Shown in pieces: positions 1-9,065 of a DNA stretch of 64,000 bases. The position numbers and the translations under genes are program-made. Within the stretch, counting starts at the first letter, position 1; every line of letters starts with the position of its first letter. This DNA comes from Bacillota bacterium (lineage in GTDB: Bacteria; Bacillota; Clostridia; Clostridiales; Clostridiaceae), in assembly GCA_021781745.1 (NCBI GenBank), contig JAJXWH010000004.1, positions 62,001 through 126,000 on the forward strand, given 5' to 3'. Under the pieces are notes generated by a model. That model did not search any database. It was not told the origin of the DNA and was given only the letters and a program-made list of their open reading frames with translations.

Positions 1-411
1 ACTTTAATATGGTCAGCTATTACTGCAGGATCTTTTACTATTATGTTTGGTGGAAACATAAAGGATTTCTTTTGTGCCTGCTTAATTGGTGCTTGTATTA
101 AAATCGTGGTTGAAGTATGCCAAAAATTAAATATAAATGAATTCTTTGTTAATTCACTAAGCGGAGGTTTATGTGCTGTATTAGCAATAATACTTATAAA
201 ACTCAATCTGTCAAGTAATCTTGATAAAACAATTATTGGCTCCATAATGATACTTGTTCCTGGACTAATAATTACAAATGCCATACGAGATACTATTGCT
301 GGAGATTTTTTATCTGGTATTACAAAAGCTTCTGAAGCTTTTTTAGTAGCAGTATCTATTGCGGTTGGAACTGGTGCAATCTTAAGTTTATATTTAAACA
401 ATGTAGGGTAA
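1..411 (+). CDS. Threonine/serine exporter, YjjP/DUF1212-type half (5' truncated)
   Basis: This is the C-terminal part of a membrane protein whose reading frame is open from the first base, so the start lies outside the window. About five hydrophobic segments are visible, with the family-like stretch 'MILVPGLIITNAIRDTIAGDFLSG', in which the polar NAIRD residues sit in a membrane turn. This matches the DUF1212 half of split ThrE-type threonine/serine exporters. The next gene 45 bp downstream encodes the matching small half, which is the usual arrangement. Family assignment is by motif and context. Transport substrate is inferred from the family. Confidence 0.8.
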   Translation, partial: TLIWSAITAGSFTIMFGGNIKDFFCACLIGACIKIVVEVCQKLNINEFFVNSLSGGLCAVLAIILIKLNLSSNLDKTIIGSIMILVPGLIITNAIRDTIAGDFLSGITKASEAFLVAVSIAVGTGAILSLYLNNVG

Positions 412-456
412 TAATGAAAGCTTAGCTAATTTAAAATTTATTAATTGGAGGTATTT

Positions 457-906
457 ATGATTTTGCAAACAGTGGTCTCATTTTTATCATCTTTAGGATT
501 CGGAATAATTTTTAATATTAAGGGTAAGAACTTATATTTTGCAGCTTTAGGTGGAACCTTAAGCTGGATATCTTATTTATTTTTTACTCACAATAAGATA
601 AGCACTGTATTATCTTTATTTATGTCCTCCGTTATTTTTAGTATGTACTCAGAAATTTGTGCAAGATATTTAAAAACACCTGTAACTACCTTAGTTGTTT
701 GTGCACTAATACCATTAGTACCAGGATCCGGCATGTACTACACAATGTATGAAACCATAACCGGCAATGTCCGTGGCGCTGTAGAAGTTGGACTTAATAC
801 TATATTTAGTGCTGGTACATTAGCTCTAGGAATTATTTTCGTATCTACAATAACAAAACAAGTGACAAACTTAAAAAAGGTTAAAGAAAAGTTATTTCAA
901 AAATAA
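457..906 (+). CDS. Threonine/serine exporter, YjjB/DUF3815-type half
   Basis: Small membrane protein of 149 residues with four to five hydrophobic helices and the family-like motif 'ALIPLVPGSGMYYTMYETITGN' that mirrors the motif of the upstream partner. It should pair with the YjjP-type protein to form an amino-acid exporter. The frame is open from a TTG at 445, but GGAGG at 447-451 ideally serves the ATG at 457, so that start is chosen. The 3' end of the gene forms one arm of a terminator hairpin. Confidence 0.82.
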   Translation: MILQTVVSFLSSLGFGIIFNIKGKNLYFAALGGTLSWISYLFFTHNKISTVLSLFMSSVIFSMYSEICARYLKTPVTTLVVCALIPLVPGSGMYYTMYETITGNVRGAVEVGLNTIFSAGTLALGIIFVSTITKQVTNLKKVKEKLFQK

Positions 907-923
907 TTTTCTTTAACCTTTTT
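874..923 (+). terminator. Bidirectional terminator overlapping the exporter gene end
   Basis: The arms 874-890 and 907-923 are a perfect 17-bp inverted repeat (AAAAAGGTTAAAGAAAA and its complement). The left arm is inside the coding sequence and the stop codon is in the loop. A-rich and T-rich arm ends suit termination on both strands, for the exporter pair and for the minus-strand gene ending at 960. Confidence 0.75.
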
Positions 924-959
924 CTTTAAATTTCTATAAAAATAAATACTAAATCTATT

Positions 960-1619
960 TTATTGACCTAACCTTCGCTCAAGCTCAGATATACCATCCT
1001 CAACTTCTGCTAGTGGTAAATTACCTAATTTTAATGTTTCAGGTTCTTTTTCTTTAAGTCTATTATAAAATCTCATTCCTTCTAAAATTATACTACCATC
1101 ATTATTTGTTTTTCTAAGCATATAAAACAATGTATCTTCAGCTTTATCAAGTTTATTTGCAATTTCATAAACTTTAAAGATTTTTTTATCTAAATCTAAT
1201 GAGAGATCATAACTATTTAATTCATTTGCTACGTTAACAGCATCATCTAAATACTTTGAATTTATTTCATCATCTTCAATATAAGCCTTATAGAAACTCT
1301 CTAAAGATTTTTCGTAATATTGAATTTTTGAATTTTCATTTTTTTCTTTATCACTGACTAATCCATAAAGCTCCATTAGACAGCCAAAAGCAATAAATTT
1401 TTCAGCATTATAATGCATTTCTTTTGCTATAAATTCTTCTAAGCTACTAAAAGAAAAGATATCTACTGTACCTATGTCTATTCCCACTAAAGATTTTAGT
1501 TCCTTATTTATCTTTTCTTTTGCTTCATTTATATTTCCATTGATTATATCCTTATGGACTTCTTCTGTTACTAAATTCAATGTAATTTCTAATTCTTTCA
1601 TGTAATCATTTTTTATCAT
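960..1619 (-). CDS. Conserved hypothetical protein, helical, DUF6483-like
   Basis: Soluble, acidic protein of about 219 residues, predicted mostly alpha-helical with TPR-like amphipathic helices ('KIQYYEKSLESFYKAYI', 'KLDKAEDTLFYMLRK'). No signal peptide or membrane segment. It resembles the uncharacterised clostridial proteins grouped as DUF6483, but I recall that family only loosely. The ATG at 1619 is preferred over the upstream TTG at 1634 because AGGTG lies 7 bp before it. Function unknown. Confidence 0.6.
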   Translation of the reverse strand: MIKNDYMKELEITLNLVTEEVHKDIINGNINEAKEKINKELKSLVGIDIGTVDIFSFSSLEEFIAKEMHYNAEKFIAFGCLMELYGLVSDKEKNENSKIQYYEKSLESFYKAYIEDDEINSKYLDDAVNVANELNSYDLSLDLDKKIFKVYEIANKLDKAEDTLFYMLRKTNNDGSIILEGMRFYNRLKEKEPETLKLGNLPLAEVEDGISELERRLGQ

Positions 1620-1825
1620 CTTTTGACACCTCAATACGATAAATATATTATTTTTAAGACTTAAATCATATATTAGATTATATTAATAAAAAAAACTGTT
1701 AATTAATACTTATTTACACTTGTATAATTAATTTAATAATTAATTATACTTGTCAACGCTATATAATAAATTCTTATAAATTATTCTATATAAAATTTGT
1801 CAAATATTCAACTTTCTTATACAGC

Positions 1826-1852
1826 ACACTTTTATATATTTTTCATACAATA
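1826..1852 (+). promoter_or_regulatory. Possible mother-cell (sigma-K/sigma-E) sporulation promoter
   Basis: AC at 1826-1827, 16 bp, then CATACAATA at 1844-1852 fits the sigma-K consensus (AC-N16/17-CATANNNTA), and CATACAAT is also the sigma-E -10. It lies 76 bp before the ATG of the DUF4489-like gene in a 308-bp AT-rich intergenic region. The region is otherwise featureless. AT-rich DNA gives such matches by chance, so this is suggestive only. Confidence 0.38.
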
Positions 1853-1927
1853 TACTATAAAAAGAATCTCTAATAACAATTTACGGAGAAAACTTTGATA
1901 AACTTATGATAGTAACGGAGGTATTTT

Positions 1928-2443
1928 ATGAGTACTATGTATGAAAACGAACGTGATTATGAATGCTATGACAGTCATCCTGTTTGCAGACCTTACAACT
2001 ATGCTCCTGAACCAGGTAGAGCTTTATTAAATGTTGGTTCTGGTGGCATTGGACCTATGCCAATAATTTCCACCCCATTATCAAGACCTATTCCAGTAGC
2101 TAGTGTTTCAATTGACACATCTAATATGTGCAATCCTAAAGTTCTTTTAACTTTTACTAGCTTAATTTGTTTACCTGCTGATATTTTAGTAAATTTAAAT
2201 TTTATATTAGTTAAAACTGTTGGAGATGGATCTCCCCAAGCAATAGGCGGAACTCATACTTTTTCTGAAGTAGCTAGCGTTCTAGAATCTGAGTCATTTA
2301 GTTTCCAATACTGTGATTGTAATCCATCTTATGAAAATACAACTTATACAGTTCAACTTGAACCAAGCAGCTTAATTGCAGTAACAGCTGGTTTAACAAT
2401 TACTAATGCAACTTTATCAGCTTTAGCTGTTGAAACTTTATAA
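1928..2443 (+). CDS. DUF4489-like protein
   Basis: Protein of 171 residues with a Tyr/Cys/Pro-rich N-terminus (ECYDSHPVCRPYNYAPEPGRALL) followed by a beta-rich Ser/Thr domain with CDC near residue 138. No signal peptide or membrane helix. The 'GRALL..GSGG..P.PI' opening is what I associate with DUF4489 proteins, found mainly in Clostridium. The cysteine- and tyrosine-rich ends would suit a spore-surface protein, and a sigma-K/E-like promoter lies upstream, but both points are inference. RBS GGAG sits 7 bp before the ATG. Function unknown. Confidence 0.65.
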   Translation: MSTMYENERDYECYDSHPVCRPYNYAPEPGRALLNVGSGGIGPMPIISTPLSRPIPVASVSIDTSNMCNPKVLLTFTSLICLPADILVNLNFILVKTVGDGSPQAIGGTHTFSEVASVLESESFSFQYCDCNPSYENTTYTVQLEPSSLIAVTAGLTITNATLSALAVETL

Positions 2444-2460
2444 TAGTAAATAAATTTATT

Positions 2461-2491
2461 ACAGGGAGCTCTTTATAAGAGCTTCTCTTGT
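2461..2491 (+). terminator. Weak hairpin after the DUF4489-like gene
   Basis: GCTCTT / AAGAGC core extended by wobble pairs on both sides forms a 10-bp stem 18 bp after the stop. The tail TGTTATT is only partly T-rich, so termination strength is uncertain. Confidence 0.4.
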
Positions 2492-2606
2492 TATTCTGGA
2501 ATAATTTCACTATTACATTTAAAATCAAAGAATAAGTTATTTCAAAATGACGAGTTATAAGCAATGTTATTATTTATGCCTCGTATCTTAAAACAACTTA
2601 GTTATT

Positions 2607-4946
2607 TTAAATAAAGCCTAATACCCTTAATACTTCTACGCCTACTTTCCTCTCTACTCCATTATAAGGATAACAATGAATATGAATTGCAGGGTTAAAA
2701 TTAAGTTCAATTATTGCATAGTTAGAATTTTCATCATTGTAAGCCTCTAACATCATGTCAACACCACAAATTCTTGCATTAACAGCTTTAGCTGCTTTAA
2801 TTGCTATATTTTTAAACTTCTCTGAAATATCATCAGTGTAATCTATACTATCTCCACCTGTACTTATATTAGAATTTTCTCTTAAATAAATAATTTCATC
2901 TTTTTTCGGAACATAGTCGAAATCTTTATTTTGTTGTTGTAAAAATAATTTAGCATTTTCGTCTAAAATAATTTTTTCAAGAGGAGTAACGTAATGATAC
3001 CCCCTAAGCGGATCTTGATTCTTTATTTCAACCAATTCAACTATAGATCTTACTCCATCACCTTTTACATTGGCTGGAACTCTATGAAGAATTCCAACAA
3101 CTTTATTATCTATAACTAAAAAACGATACTCTTTTCCTTTAATAAATTCTTCAATAAGGATTGTATTGTCATGTTTAAATGCAATTTCTAAAGCTTTTAT
3201 TATGCTATTTTCGTCTGTACCATCTTTAAATATACTAATTCCTATTCCAAAGTTTGTGGACTTAGGCTTAATAACTATTGGTATATTAATATAATCTTTA
3301 ACTATATTTAGTGCTTCATCTATTGAATTGACTTCTATTCCTTTTGGAACTTTAATATTATTATCAGCAAGCACTTTTTTTGTAACACTTTTGTTTTCCA
3401 TAATTAAAACAGTAACATAATTATCCTTTGAGGTTTTAGTAGCTTGTTTAATGTATTCTACTTTACCATTCTTTTTTAGTGAAATAAAATTCTCCGATTT
3501 ATCTAAAATTTCAACTTTGATGCCCCTTTTTATTGCTTCTTTTATTACAATTTGAGTAGATAGTTCTAATTCCTCATAACCTTCTAATTTAAACCTATTA
3601 TTATACGAATTCTTTTTATATTCTTTTGCTATATTTAAATGTGCATTAATATAGCCTTCTTCCTTAACTTTTTTTTCAATTCTGTACGCATAAGTCAATT
3701 TGTAATCTTTAATTTTTTCCATCATAGAATTTATTATATCTTCTTTTCCGAGATTTAACTCTTTATCTATGTTTTTAATTTTTTCTAATATTTCTAATCC
3801 CCATTCTTCTTTTGAAATAGAATATCCATCTTTCAATAGCATAATATCTTTTTGACCTAACCTTGATATTGTTTTTTGATTTTCAGTTCCTTCTTCCTGC
3901 CACTTATCATAATCATTCTCTTCATTTATAAGCAAGAATAAATTAAACAATTGAAGAAAATGTAAATCCTCTAAACTTATACCACCTTTTTCGAATGGAT
4001 TAATATCTATACTTCTATATTCTAAATACTGAATTCCATCTTGGTTTAGCGAATTAAAAAAGTCATCAGGATTCTTAGGCTTAGGTCTTATGCAGCTATA
4101 TAATTCTTTATAACTATCTATAAGCTTATCATCTATAAATTTCTTTAAGCTTTCAATATATTCATCAACAGAATTATAATTTGGGAATAAATCAATTTTA
4201 TTTTTATAACCACATTCACTGTTCCTATAAGATAAAGCTCCTTCATTTGAAAAACTATCTTGGGCTATTTCTTTAGATGAATTAACACAATTTTTTATAT
4301 AGCTTTTATCTACGACACCACTTGCGCCTAAAAGATATATTATAAGCCATCTAAATCTTAGATAATTCCTTGTAACTTTTAAATATAAATTATTTTTAAA
4401 ATCTTTATATTCAAGATTTTGCTTTTTATAATCAGGATTCTCAAATAATTCCTTAATATCATCTCTGCTGTATAATTTTTTTATAAAATCGTCACTGAAA
4501 GAGAAATTATAATGTATACCACAAATAAGCTGCTTTTTTCCACCATATTTTTTGATTAAACTTTCTCTATATAATCTTGCTTCAGTCCCTTTAAGATTAT
4601 CCCCATATTCTGCTATTTTAATTTTATCATCATCAGGCACAACACCAGGCATAGATTGAGGCCATAAGTATTCTTCACCAATCTCCATAGCAACAATGTC
4701 ATAAAGAGAGTTTGCAAAATTATAAGTTTCTTTTATTGTTTGAAGTGGTGGAGTAATAACTTCTATTTGACTCTCTGCGAAATCTGTAGTTATATATGAA
4801 TTTTCTACTTTATCACCAAATACACTTGGATGTTTACTAATTGATAATTCTCCCTTATCATTGACTCTTAAACTTTCTCTTTCTATACCAAAGTTACCTT
4901 TTAATATTTCATAATTAGTACATAATTGTTTAAGTTTTTTTAACAT
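2607..4946 (-). CDS. gshF: Bifunctional glutamate-cysteine ligase / glutathione synthetase
   Basis: Makes glutathione from glutamate, cysteine and glycine in the cytoplasm using one fused enzyme. At 779 residues it has the normal GshF length. The N-terminal glutamate-cysteine ligase part spans about residues 1-450 ('GNFGIERESLRV', 'YITTDFAESQIEVITPP'), and an ATP-grasp part spans about 485-775 ('IPIVIKPKSTNFGIGISIF', 'ILIEEFIKGKEYRFLVID', 'IIELNFNPAIHIHCYP'). It begins 36 bp after the MATE gene with no terminator between, and appears to be the last gene of an arsR-MATE-gshF operon. This context suggests thiol-based detoxification of metals or electrophiles. Glutathione synthesis is patchy in clostridia. 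Confidence 0.93.
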   Translation of the reverse strand: MLKKLKQLCTNYEILKGNFGIERESLRVNDKGELSISKHPSVFGDKVENSYITTDFAESQIEVITPPLQTIKETYNFANSLYDIVAMEIGEEYLWPQSMPGVVPDDDKIKIAEYGDNLKGTEARLYRESLIKKYGGKKQLICGIHYNFSFSDDFIKKLYSRDDIKELFENPDYKKQNLEYKDFKNNLYLKVTRNYLRFRWLIIYLLGASGVVDKSYIKNCVNSSKEIAQDSFSNEGALSYRNSECGYKNKIDLFPNYNSVDEYIESLKKFIDDKLIDSYKELYSCIRPKPKNPDDFFNSLNQDGIQYLEYRSIDINPFEKGGISLEDLHFLQLFNLFLLINEENDYDKWQEEGTENQKTISRLGQKDIMLLKDGYSISKEEWGLEILEKIKNIDKELNLGKEDIINSMMEKIKDYKLTYAYRIEKKVKEEGYINAHLNIAKEYKKNSYNNRFKLEGYEELELSTQIVIKEAIKRGIKVEILDKSENFISLKKNGKVEYIKQATKTSKDNYVTVLIMENKSVTKKVLADNNIKVPKGIEVNSIDEALNIVKDYINIPIVIKPKSTNFGIGISIFKDGTDENSIIKALEIAFKHDNTILIEEFIKGKEYRFLVIDNKVVGILHRVPANVKGDGVRSIVELVEIKNQDPLRGYHYVTPLEKIILDENAKLFLQQQNKDFDYVPKKDEIIYLRENSNISTGGDSIDYTDDISEKFKNIAIKAAKAVNARICGVDMMLEAYNDENSNYAIIELNFNPAIHIHCYPYNGVERKVGVEVLRVLGFI

Positions 4947-4982
4947 TGCTTGCCTCCTAGCAGTAATTTAATTATAAATACA

Positions 4983-6296
4983 TCATTTTAGCTTTCTTTT
5001 CACTTCTATAATATATAATAAATAAGATACACATCCCTTCAAAATGCTTGAAAGAGAAATGCTTATCCAAATACCAGTTAAACCAAAAGGCCTAATTAAA
5101 ACCAAGGCCATTGGAATCCGTAATGCTGTAAATACAACACTAATAATAGATGATATTTTAGGCTTGCCAATGCCTGTAAAAAGACCATTTGATACTGTTT
5201 CTATAGTGCTAAATATTTGAGAAAAGGCTACTGCCTGTAAATATGCTTTTGCAATAATTATAGTGCTCTCTTCACTAACAAATATTTTGATAAAAGGCAC
5301 ATTAAAAAACATGAATAATAATGCCATAATTAAAGAATATACAATTCCAATTTTTATTGCTGTACTATATCCTTCTTTTATTCTATGATATTTTTTTGCA
5401 CCAAAATTTTGACCTGTAAAAGCAGCTATGGCACCATGTAATCCACCTATAACCATATATGTAATTGATTCAATTTGAAGCCCAATTTTTTGAGCCGCTA
5501 TGGCATCGGAACCAAAAATAGCAATTATTCTTGCTAGAAAAATATTAATTATTGTAAATAGAATTCGTTGAAGTGCCATTGGAAATCCTAAAGTTATTAT
5601 TTCTTTTACTTTTTCATATCCAACTTTTACATTTATATTATATTTAAGTATACCTGAAGATTTAACTAAATATAATATAAACATCAAAATATTTGCTAGC
5701 ATAGTTGCAATTCCGGCTCCTAGAACACCTAATTTAAATGTATATATAAAAATTGGATCTAATACTATATTTGAAATTACTCCTATACTATTAATATAAA
5801 ATGCTAACTTATTATTTCCGAAACTACCTAAAATTCTTGCATATAAAATATTATAAAATGCAAAAAATATAGTAGGTCCACTTACTACTAAGAATAAATA
5901 TGCATCCCTCTCTACTGTAGGATTATTAAGGTTCAAAAAGTCAATGAGACTTCTTCCACCTAGTATAAGTACAAGTGAAAAAATAATAGCAATAATTGTA
6001 TTAATTAATAATCCAGAATTTATATATGCTTTAACTTCCATTTCGTCTTTTCGTCCAATAGAATGAGAAATCTTTATTCCCGTTCCAATTACAACTAATG
6101 AATTAATGGAGTATCCTAGTCCCATATAAAAGCTTGATGAACCGATGCTAGCAACAGCTCCACTTCCTAGTCCGCCAATCCATAACATATCAACTAAGTT
6201 ATAAGTAAATTGCAATAATGAACTGCCCATTATAGGTACAGATAGTTTTGTCAATACACTTAGAGTTTTTCCTTCAGTTAAATCTATTTTTTTCAT
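4983..6296 (-). CDS. MATE family multidrug/metabolite efflux transporter
   Basis: Integral membrane protein of about 437 residues with 12 hydrophobic segments, and the MATE-type repeats 'SVPIMGSSLLQFTYNLVDMLWIG' near the N-terminus and 'LGFPMALQRILFTIINIFLAR' after the midpoint. It should export organic or conjugated compounds using a cation gradient; the substrate cannot be read from the sequence. The ATG at 6296 is chosen because GGAG lies 5 bp upstream, whereas the TTG at 6311 has no ribosome site. It sits between an ArsR-type repressor (94 bp upstream) and gshF (36 bp downstream), so it may export glutathione-linked or metal-related toxins. Confidence 0.88.
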   Translation of the reverse strand: MKKIDLTEGKTLSVLTKLSVPIMGSSLLQFTYNLVDMLWIGGLGSGAVASIGSSSFYMGLGYSINSLVVIGTGIKISHSIGRKDEMEVKAYINSGLLINTIIAIIFSLVLILGGRSLIDFLNLNNPTVERDAYLFLVVSGPTIFFAFYNILYARILGSFGNNKLAFYINSIGVISNIVLDPIFIYTFKLGVLGAGIATMLANILMFILYLVKSSGILKYNINVKVGYEKVKEIITLGFPMALQRILFTIINIFLARIIAIFGSDAIAAQKIGLQIESITYMVIGGLHGAIAAFTGQNFGAKKYHRIKEGYSTAIKIGIVYSLIMALLFMFFNVPFIKIFVSEESTIIIAKAYLQAVAFSQIFSTIETVSNGLFTGIGKPKISSIISVVFTALRIPMALVLIRPFGLTGIWISISLSSILKGCVSYLLYIIEVKRKLK

Positions 6297-6389
6297 GTTA
6301 TCTCCATTCAAAATTCTTATAGTCTAACATCTCTGTGTTATTCTTAATTAATTCATTCTAAATATTTTAACATTAAATAGTACTTCTTT

Positions 6390-6740
6390 CTAAGTGTATT
6401 CTTCAGTGCTTTTTAGATTATCACATTTTATATGATTTTGATTACTACAAATACATTCATTTTTTTCTGTAACTAAGCTTAGTAAAAACAATACCAGCCT
6501 GTTTGCATTTTTCATATTAAGCCTATATTGATTCCATATACTATCTTTTCTCATTTCTATTAAACCGCAATCTATCAGTACTTTCATGTGATGAGATAAA
6601 GTAGGCTGAGTAAAATTAAAGCTTTCTAATATTTCACAAGCACATTTTTCTCCACAAGATAATAAATCAATTATCTTAAGTCTATTAGGATCACTTAATG
6701 CTTTTAATATTTTGGCATTCATTTCATATTCAGTATTCAC
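6390..6740 (-). CDS. ArsR/SmtB family transcriptional repressor
   Basis: Winged-helix repressor of 116 residues. The family core 'ILKALSDPNRLKIIDLLSCGEKCACEIL' holds Cys33-x-Cys35 in the alpha-3 position used for arsenite or metal sensing in ArsR proteins. The recognition helix is 'TQPTLSHHMKVL'. Further Cys residues (CIC, HIKCDN) and His lie in the tail and could add ligands. Translation starts at GTG with AAAGGAG 6 bp upstream. A palindromic operator overlaps its own promoter, so autoregulation together with the MATE and gshF genes is likely. The inducer (arsenite, antimonite, another metal or a thiol-reactive compound) is not determined. Confidence 0.9.
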   Translation of the reverse strand: MNTEYEMNAKILKALSDPNRLKIIDLLSCGEKCACEILESFNFTQPTLSHHMKVLIDCGLIEMRKDSIWNQYRLNMKNANRLVLFLLSLVTEKNECICSNQNHIKCDNLKSTEEYT

Positions 6741-6786
6741 ATTATGCTCCTTTCACAATATTATCCATATTATTTTCTATATATAT

Positions 6787-6815
6787 AGTATAGATGTTCA
6801 TCTATGTGTAGTCAA
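6787..6815 (-). promoter_or_regulatory. arsR-MATE-gshF promoter with embedded operator
   Basis: On the minus strand TTGACT (6815-6810), 17 bp, TATACT (6792-6787) is a near-consensus sigma-A promoter 47 bp before the arsR start. The perfect inverted repeat ATAGATGTTCATCTAT (6790-6805) covers most of the spacer and touches the -10, the typical placement for an ArsR repressor site. No second copy is seen before the MATE or gshF genes. Confidence 0.8.
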
Positions 6816-6829
6816 CATTTTTATTTATA

Positions 6830-7080
6830 TCATTGAATTGTCATTAAGCTTATATCCACATTCATCTATTTCACCAATTTTTGTTTAGTGATTATGATTC
6901 TTAAGATCTTTTTATCTAAATATAATTTTTTTAATTTCTGATCATCTCTTTTAATTCAAATAGCCTTAAATATACAAAAATGATTAAAATTTCCCACCCC
7001 AATCTTATTAATTATGATTGAATTTACTTTTAAGCTTATAAATGTATTTTCCCTGTTAAACTAAGTTGTTTTATTAAATT
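6830..7080. other. Intergenic stretch without recognised feature
   Basis: Part of the 422-bp gap between arsR and the SDR gene. AT-rich, stops in all frames, no hairpin of note apart from the arsR promoter on one side and the SDR terminator on the other. Confidence 0.6.
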
Positions 7081-7087
7081 TAAGTTC

Positions 7088-7116
7088 AAAAAAGAGCCAA
7101 GGTTTAGTTTTGGCTC
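7088..7116 (-). terminator. Terminator of the SDR gene
   Basis: GAGCCAA / TTGGCTC stem (7110-7116 with 7094-7100), 9-nt loop, followed on the minus strand by TTTTTT. It lies 46 bp after the SDR stop codon. Confidence 0.88.
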
Positions 7117-7162
7117 TCGTTTTCTTTAATAAAATCAATAGGAATTTAATTTGTGCTTTTAG

Positions 7163-8029
7163 TTAAGCATTTACAATTTCTCCACCATTAATATGAATCA
7201 CTTGGCCAGTAATATATGATGCGTTTTTAGACGCTAAAAATACATATGCGCCTGCACATTCAACTGGTTGACCTGCCCTTCTTAACGGAGTATCTGATCC
7301 AAATTTAGTTACTTTGCTTTCATCAAAGCTTGCAGGAATAAGTGGAGTCCAAATTGGACCTGGTGCAACAGCATTCACTCTTATTCCAGTCTTTCCCTTA
7401 GCTAAAGCAGTTGATAAAGATCTGGTAAAGGCAACTATAGCACCTTTTGTTGCCGAATAATCAATTAATGTTTCGTTGCCCTTATAAGCAGTAACTGATG
7501 CAGTATTTATAATGCATCCACCTGATTTCAAATGATTTATCGCAGCTCTTGTCATATAAAAAGTTCCATATATGTTAGTTTTAAATGTTTTATCTAAATT
7601 TTCATTTGTTAATTGTTTGAAATCTGTACATTCAAATTGAACAGCAGCATTATTAATTAAAATATCTAACTTTCCATACTCATCAATAGTTTTTTGCACC
7701 GCATCATCACAAAATTTAGAATCACCAATATCACCTTTAATAAGTGTACATTTTCTACCTAATCTTTCTATAATTTCTTTTGTTTCACCTGCATCTTTAT
7801 TCTCATTAAAATAAATAATTACACTATCTGCACCTTGATATGCATATGCAATTGCAGCTGCTTTACCAATCCCACTATCTCCACCTGTAATTATTGCTAC
7901 TTTATTTTCTAATAGATTTCCTTTTTGATTGTAGCTTGGATCATCATATATTGGCGATGGATTCATCTTATACTCAAGTCCCGGTTGTTCGCTTTGTTCT
8001 TGCTCTGGAAATGAAGTTGGAAAATTCAT
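7163..8029 (-). CDS. SDR family oxidoreductase (general-stress type)
   Basis: NAD(P)-dependent short-chain dehydrogenase of 288 residues. It has the nucleotide-binding TGGDSGIGKA motif near residue 49, NNAA near residue 127, and the catalytic YSATKGA motif near residue 191. The extended N-terminus ending 'MNPSPIYDDPSYNQKGNLLENKVAIITGG' matches the subfamily of Bacillus general-stress oxidoreductases (YdaD/YhdF/YhxC). RBS AAGGAGG lies 7 bp before the ATG. Monocistronic, flanked by hairpins. The physiological substrate is unknown. Confidence 0.9.
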   Translation of the reverse strand: MNFPTSFPEQEQSEQPGLEYKMNPSPIYDDPSYNQKGNLLENKVAIITGGDSGIGKAAAIAYAYQGADSVIIYFNENKDAGETKEIIERLGRKCTLIKGDIGDSKFCDDAVQKTIDEYGKLDILINNAAVQFECTDFKQLTNENLDKTFKTNIYGTFYMTRAAINHLKSGGCIINTASVTAYKGNETLIDYSATKGAIVAFTRSLSTALAKGKTGIRVNAVAPGPIWTPLIPASFDESKVTKFGSDTPLRRAGQPVECAGAYVFLASKNASYITGQVIHINGGEIVNA

Positions 8030-8111
8030 TTAAATTCCTCCTTATATACAACTATATTTTTTCTAAAACATAGTTTTGCCAATACATTGAAAATTATTAA
8101 TATATATAAAG

Positions 8112-8156
8112 AAGCTTCTGAAAAGTTATAATTTATTTTCAACTTAACAGAAGCTT
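8112..8156 (-). terminator. Hairpin after the DegV gene
   Basis: AAGCTTCTG (8112-8120) pairs with CAGAAGCTT (8148-8156), with an additional AAGTT/AACTT inner stem. It follows the DegV stop by 12 bp on the minus strand. The tail is AT-rich but not a pure T run. Confidence 0.6.
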
Positions 8157-8168
8157 ATTATAATATTA

Positions 8169-9017
8169 TTAATCTATCTTCTCTATTGCTAGGCCAACCA
8201 ATCCAGGTCCAGTATTTACTCCAAGTGCAGGTCCAATTGTTCCAGCTATTGTACACTCAACTACATTTGGAAGATCTTTAATTGATTCATATAAACTTTG
8301 TACTTTTTCCATTCCATATCCATCTAAAATCCACGCTTTATATCTTCCTTTTTCTAGATAACTTTTAAAAATATCTGTTAACTTTGATATAGCTTGTTTT
8401 GAGCCTCTAACTTTAGCTGCTGTTCTATAAGTACCATCATCAGCAACAGTAATTATCGGTTTAAGATTTAAAAGTTCTCCAACAGTTCCTGCAACCTTAC
8501 CTATTCTACCTCCCTTTTGTAGATATTCTAAAGTATCTATAGTGAAAAATAAGTCTATTCTTTCTCTATACATAGGCAGCATTTCTATTATTTCATTATA
8601 TGATTTTCCCTCTTTTATTAGTTTTGCAGTTTCCAAAACCATTGCACCTTGTGCCATTGTAAGTGTTTTGGAATCAAATACATGTGTTGTGATTTCTGGA
8701 AAGTTTTCACTAACCAACCTAACAGCATTAAAAGTTCCTGAAAAAGCTGCTGAAATAGTTATGACAATAGCATGAGAATACCCTTCACTAATTATTTCCT
8801 CAAATATATTAGTTATTTTTTCTATACTAGGCAGTGCCGTTTTAGGAATTTCTGCTTTTAGACGCTCATACATCATTTCAGGAGTAATACTTATTCTATC
8901 TTCATACTCACCATCAGAATATAAAAGCTTGAAAGGTAACATTTTAATATTATTTTCTTCTAGTAATTCAATACTTATATCCGAAGCACTATCTGTTATT
9001 AATGCTATTTTATCCAT
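8169..9017 (-). CDS. DegV family fatty-acid-binding protein
   Basis: DegV-fold protein of 282 residues ('ALITDSASDISIELLEEN' start, 'AAFSGTFNAVRL', 'EYLQKGGRIGKVAGTVGELLNLKPII', C-terminal 'GPALGVNTGPGLVGLA'). Family members bind one fatty acid between two domains, and FakB-type members hand it to the kinase FakA for phospholipid synthesis. No fakA gene is near, so whether this copy works with FakA is not shown. RBS AGGAGGAG precedes the ATG. The pentapeptide-repeat gene ends 48 bp upstream with no terminator seen, so they may share a transcript. Confidence 0.9.
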   Translation of the reverse strand: MDKIALITDSASDISIELLEENNIKMLPFKLLYSDGEYEDRISITPEMMYERLKAEIPKTALPSIEKITNIFEEIISEGYSHAIVITISAAFSGTFNAVRLVSENFPEITTHVFDSKTLTMAQGAMVLETAKLIKEGKSYNEIIEMLPMYRERIDLFFTIDTLEYLQKGGRIGKVAGTVGELLNLKPIITVADDGTYRTAAKVRGSKQAISKLTDIFKSYLEKGRYKAWILDGYGMEKVQSLYESIKDLPNVVECTIAGTIGPALGVNTGPGLVGLAIEKID

Positions 9018-9065
9018 GATATCTCCTCCTATTTTTCTATAATTAAATCGCTGTTAATATTTAGT

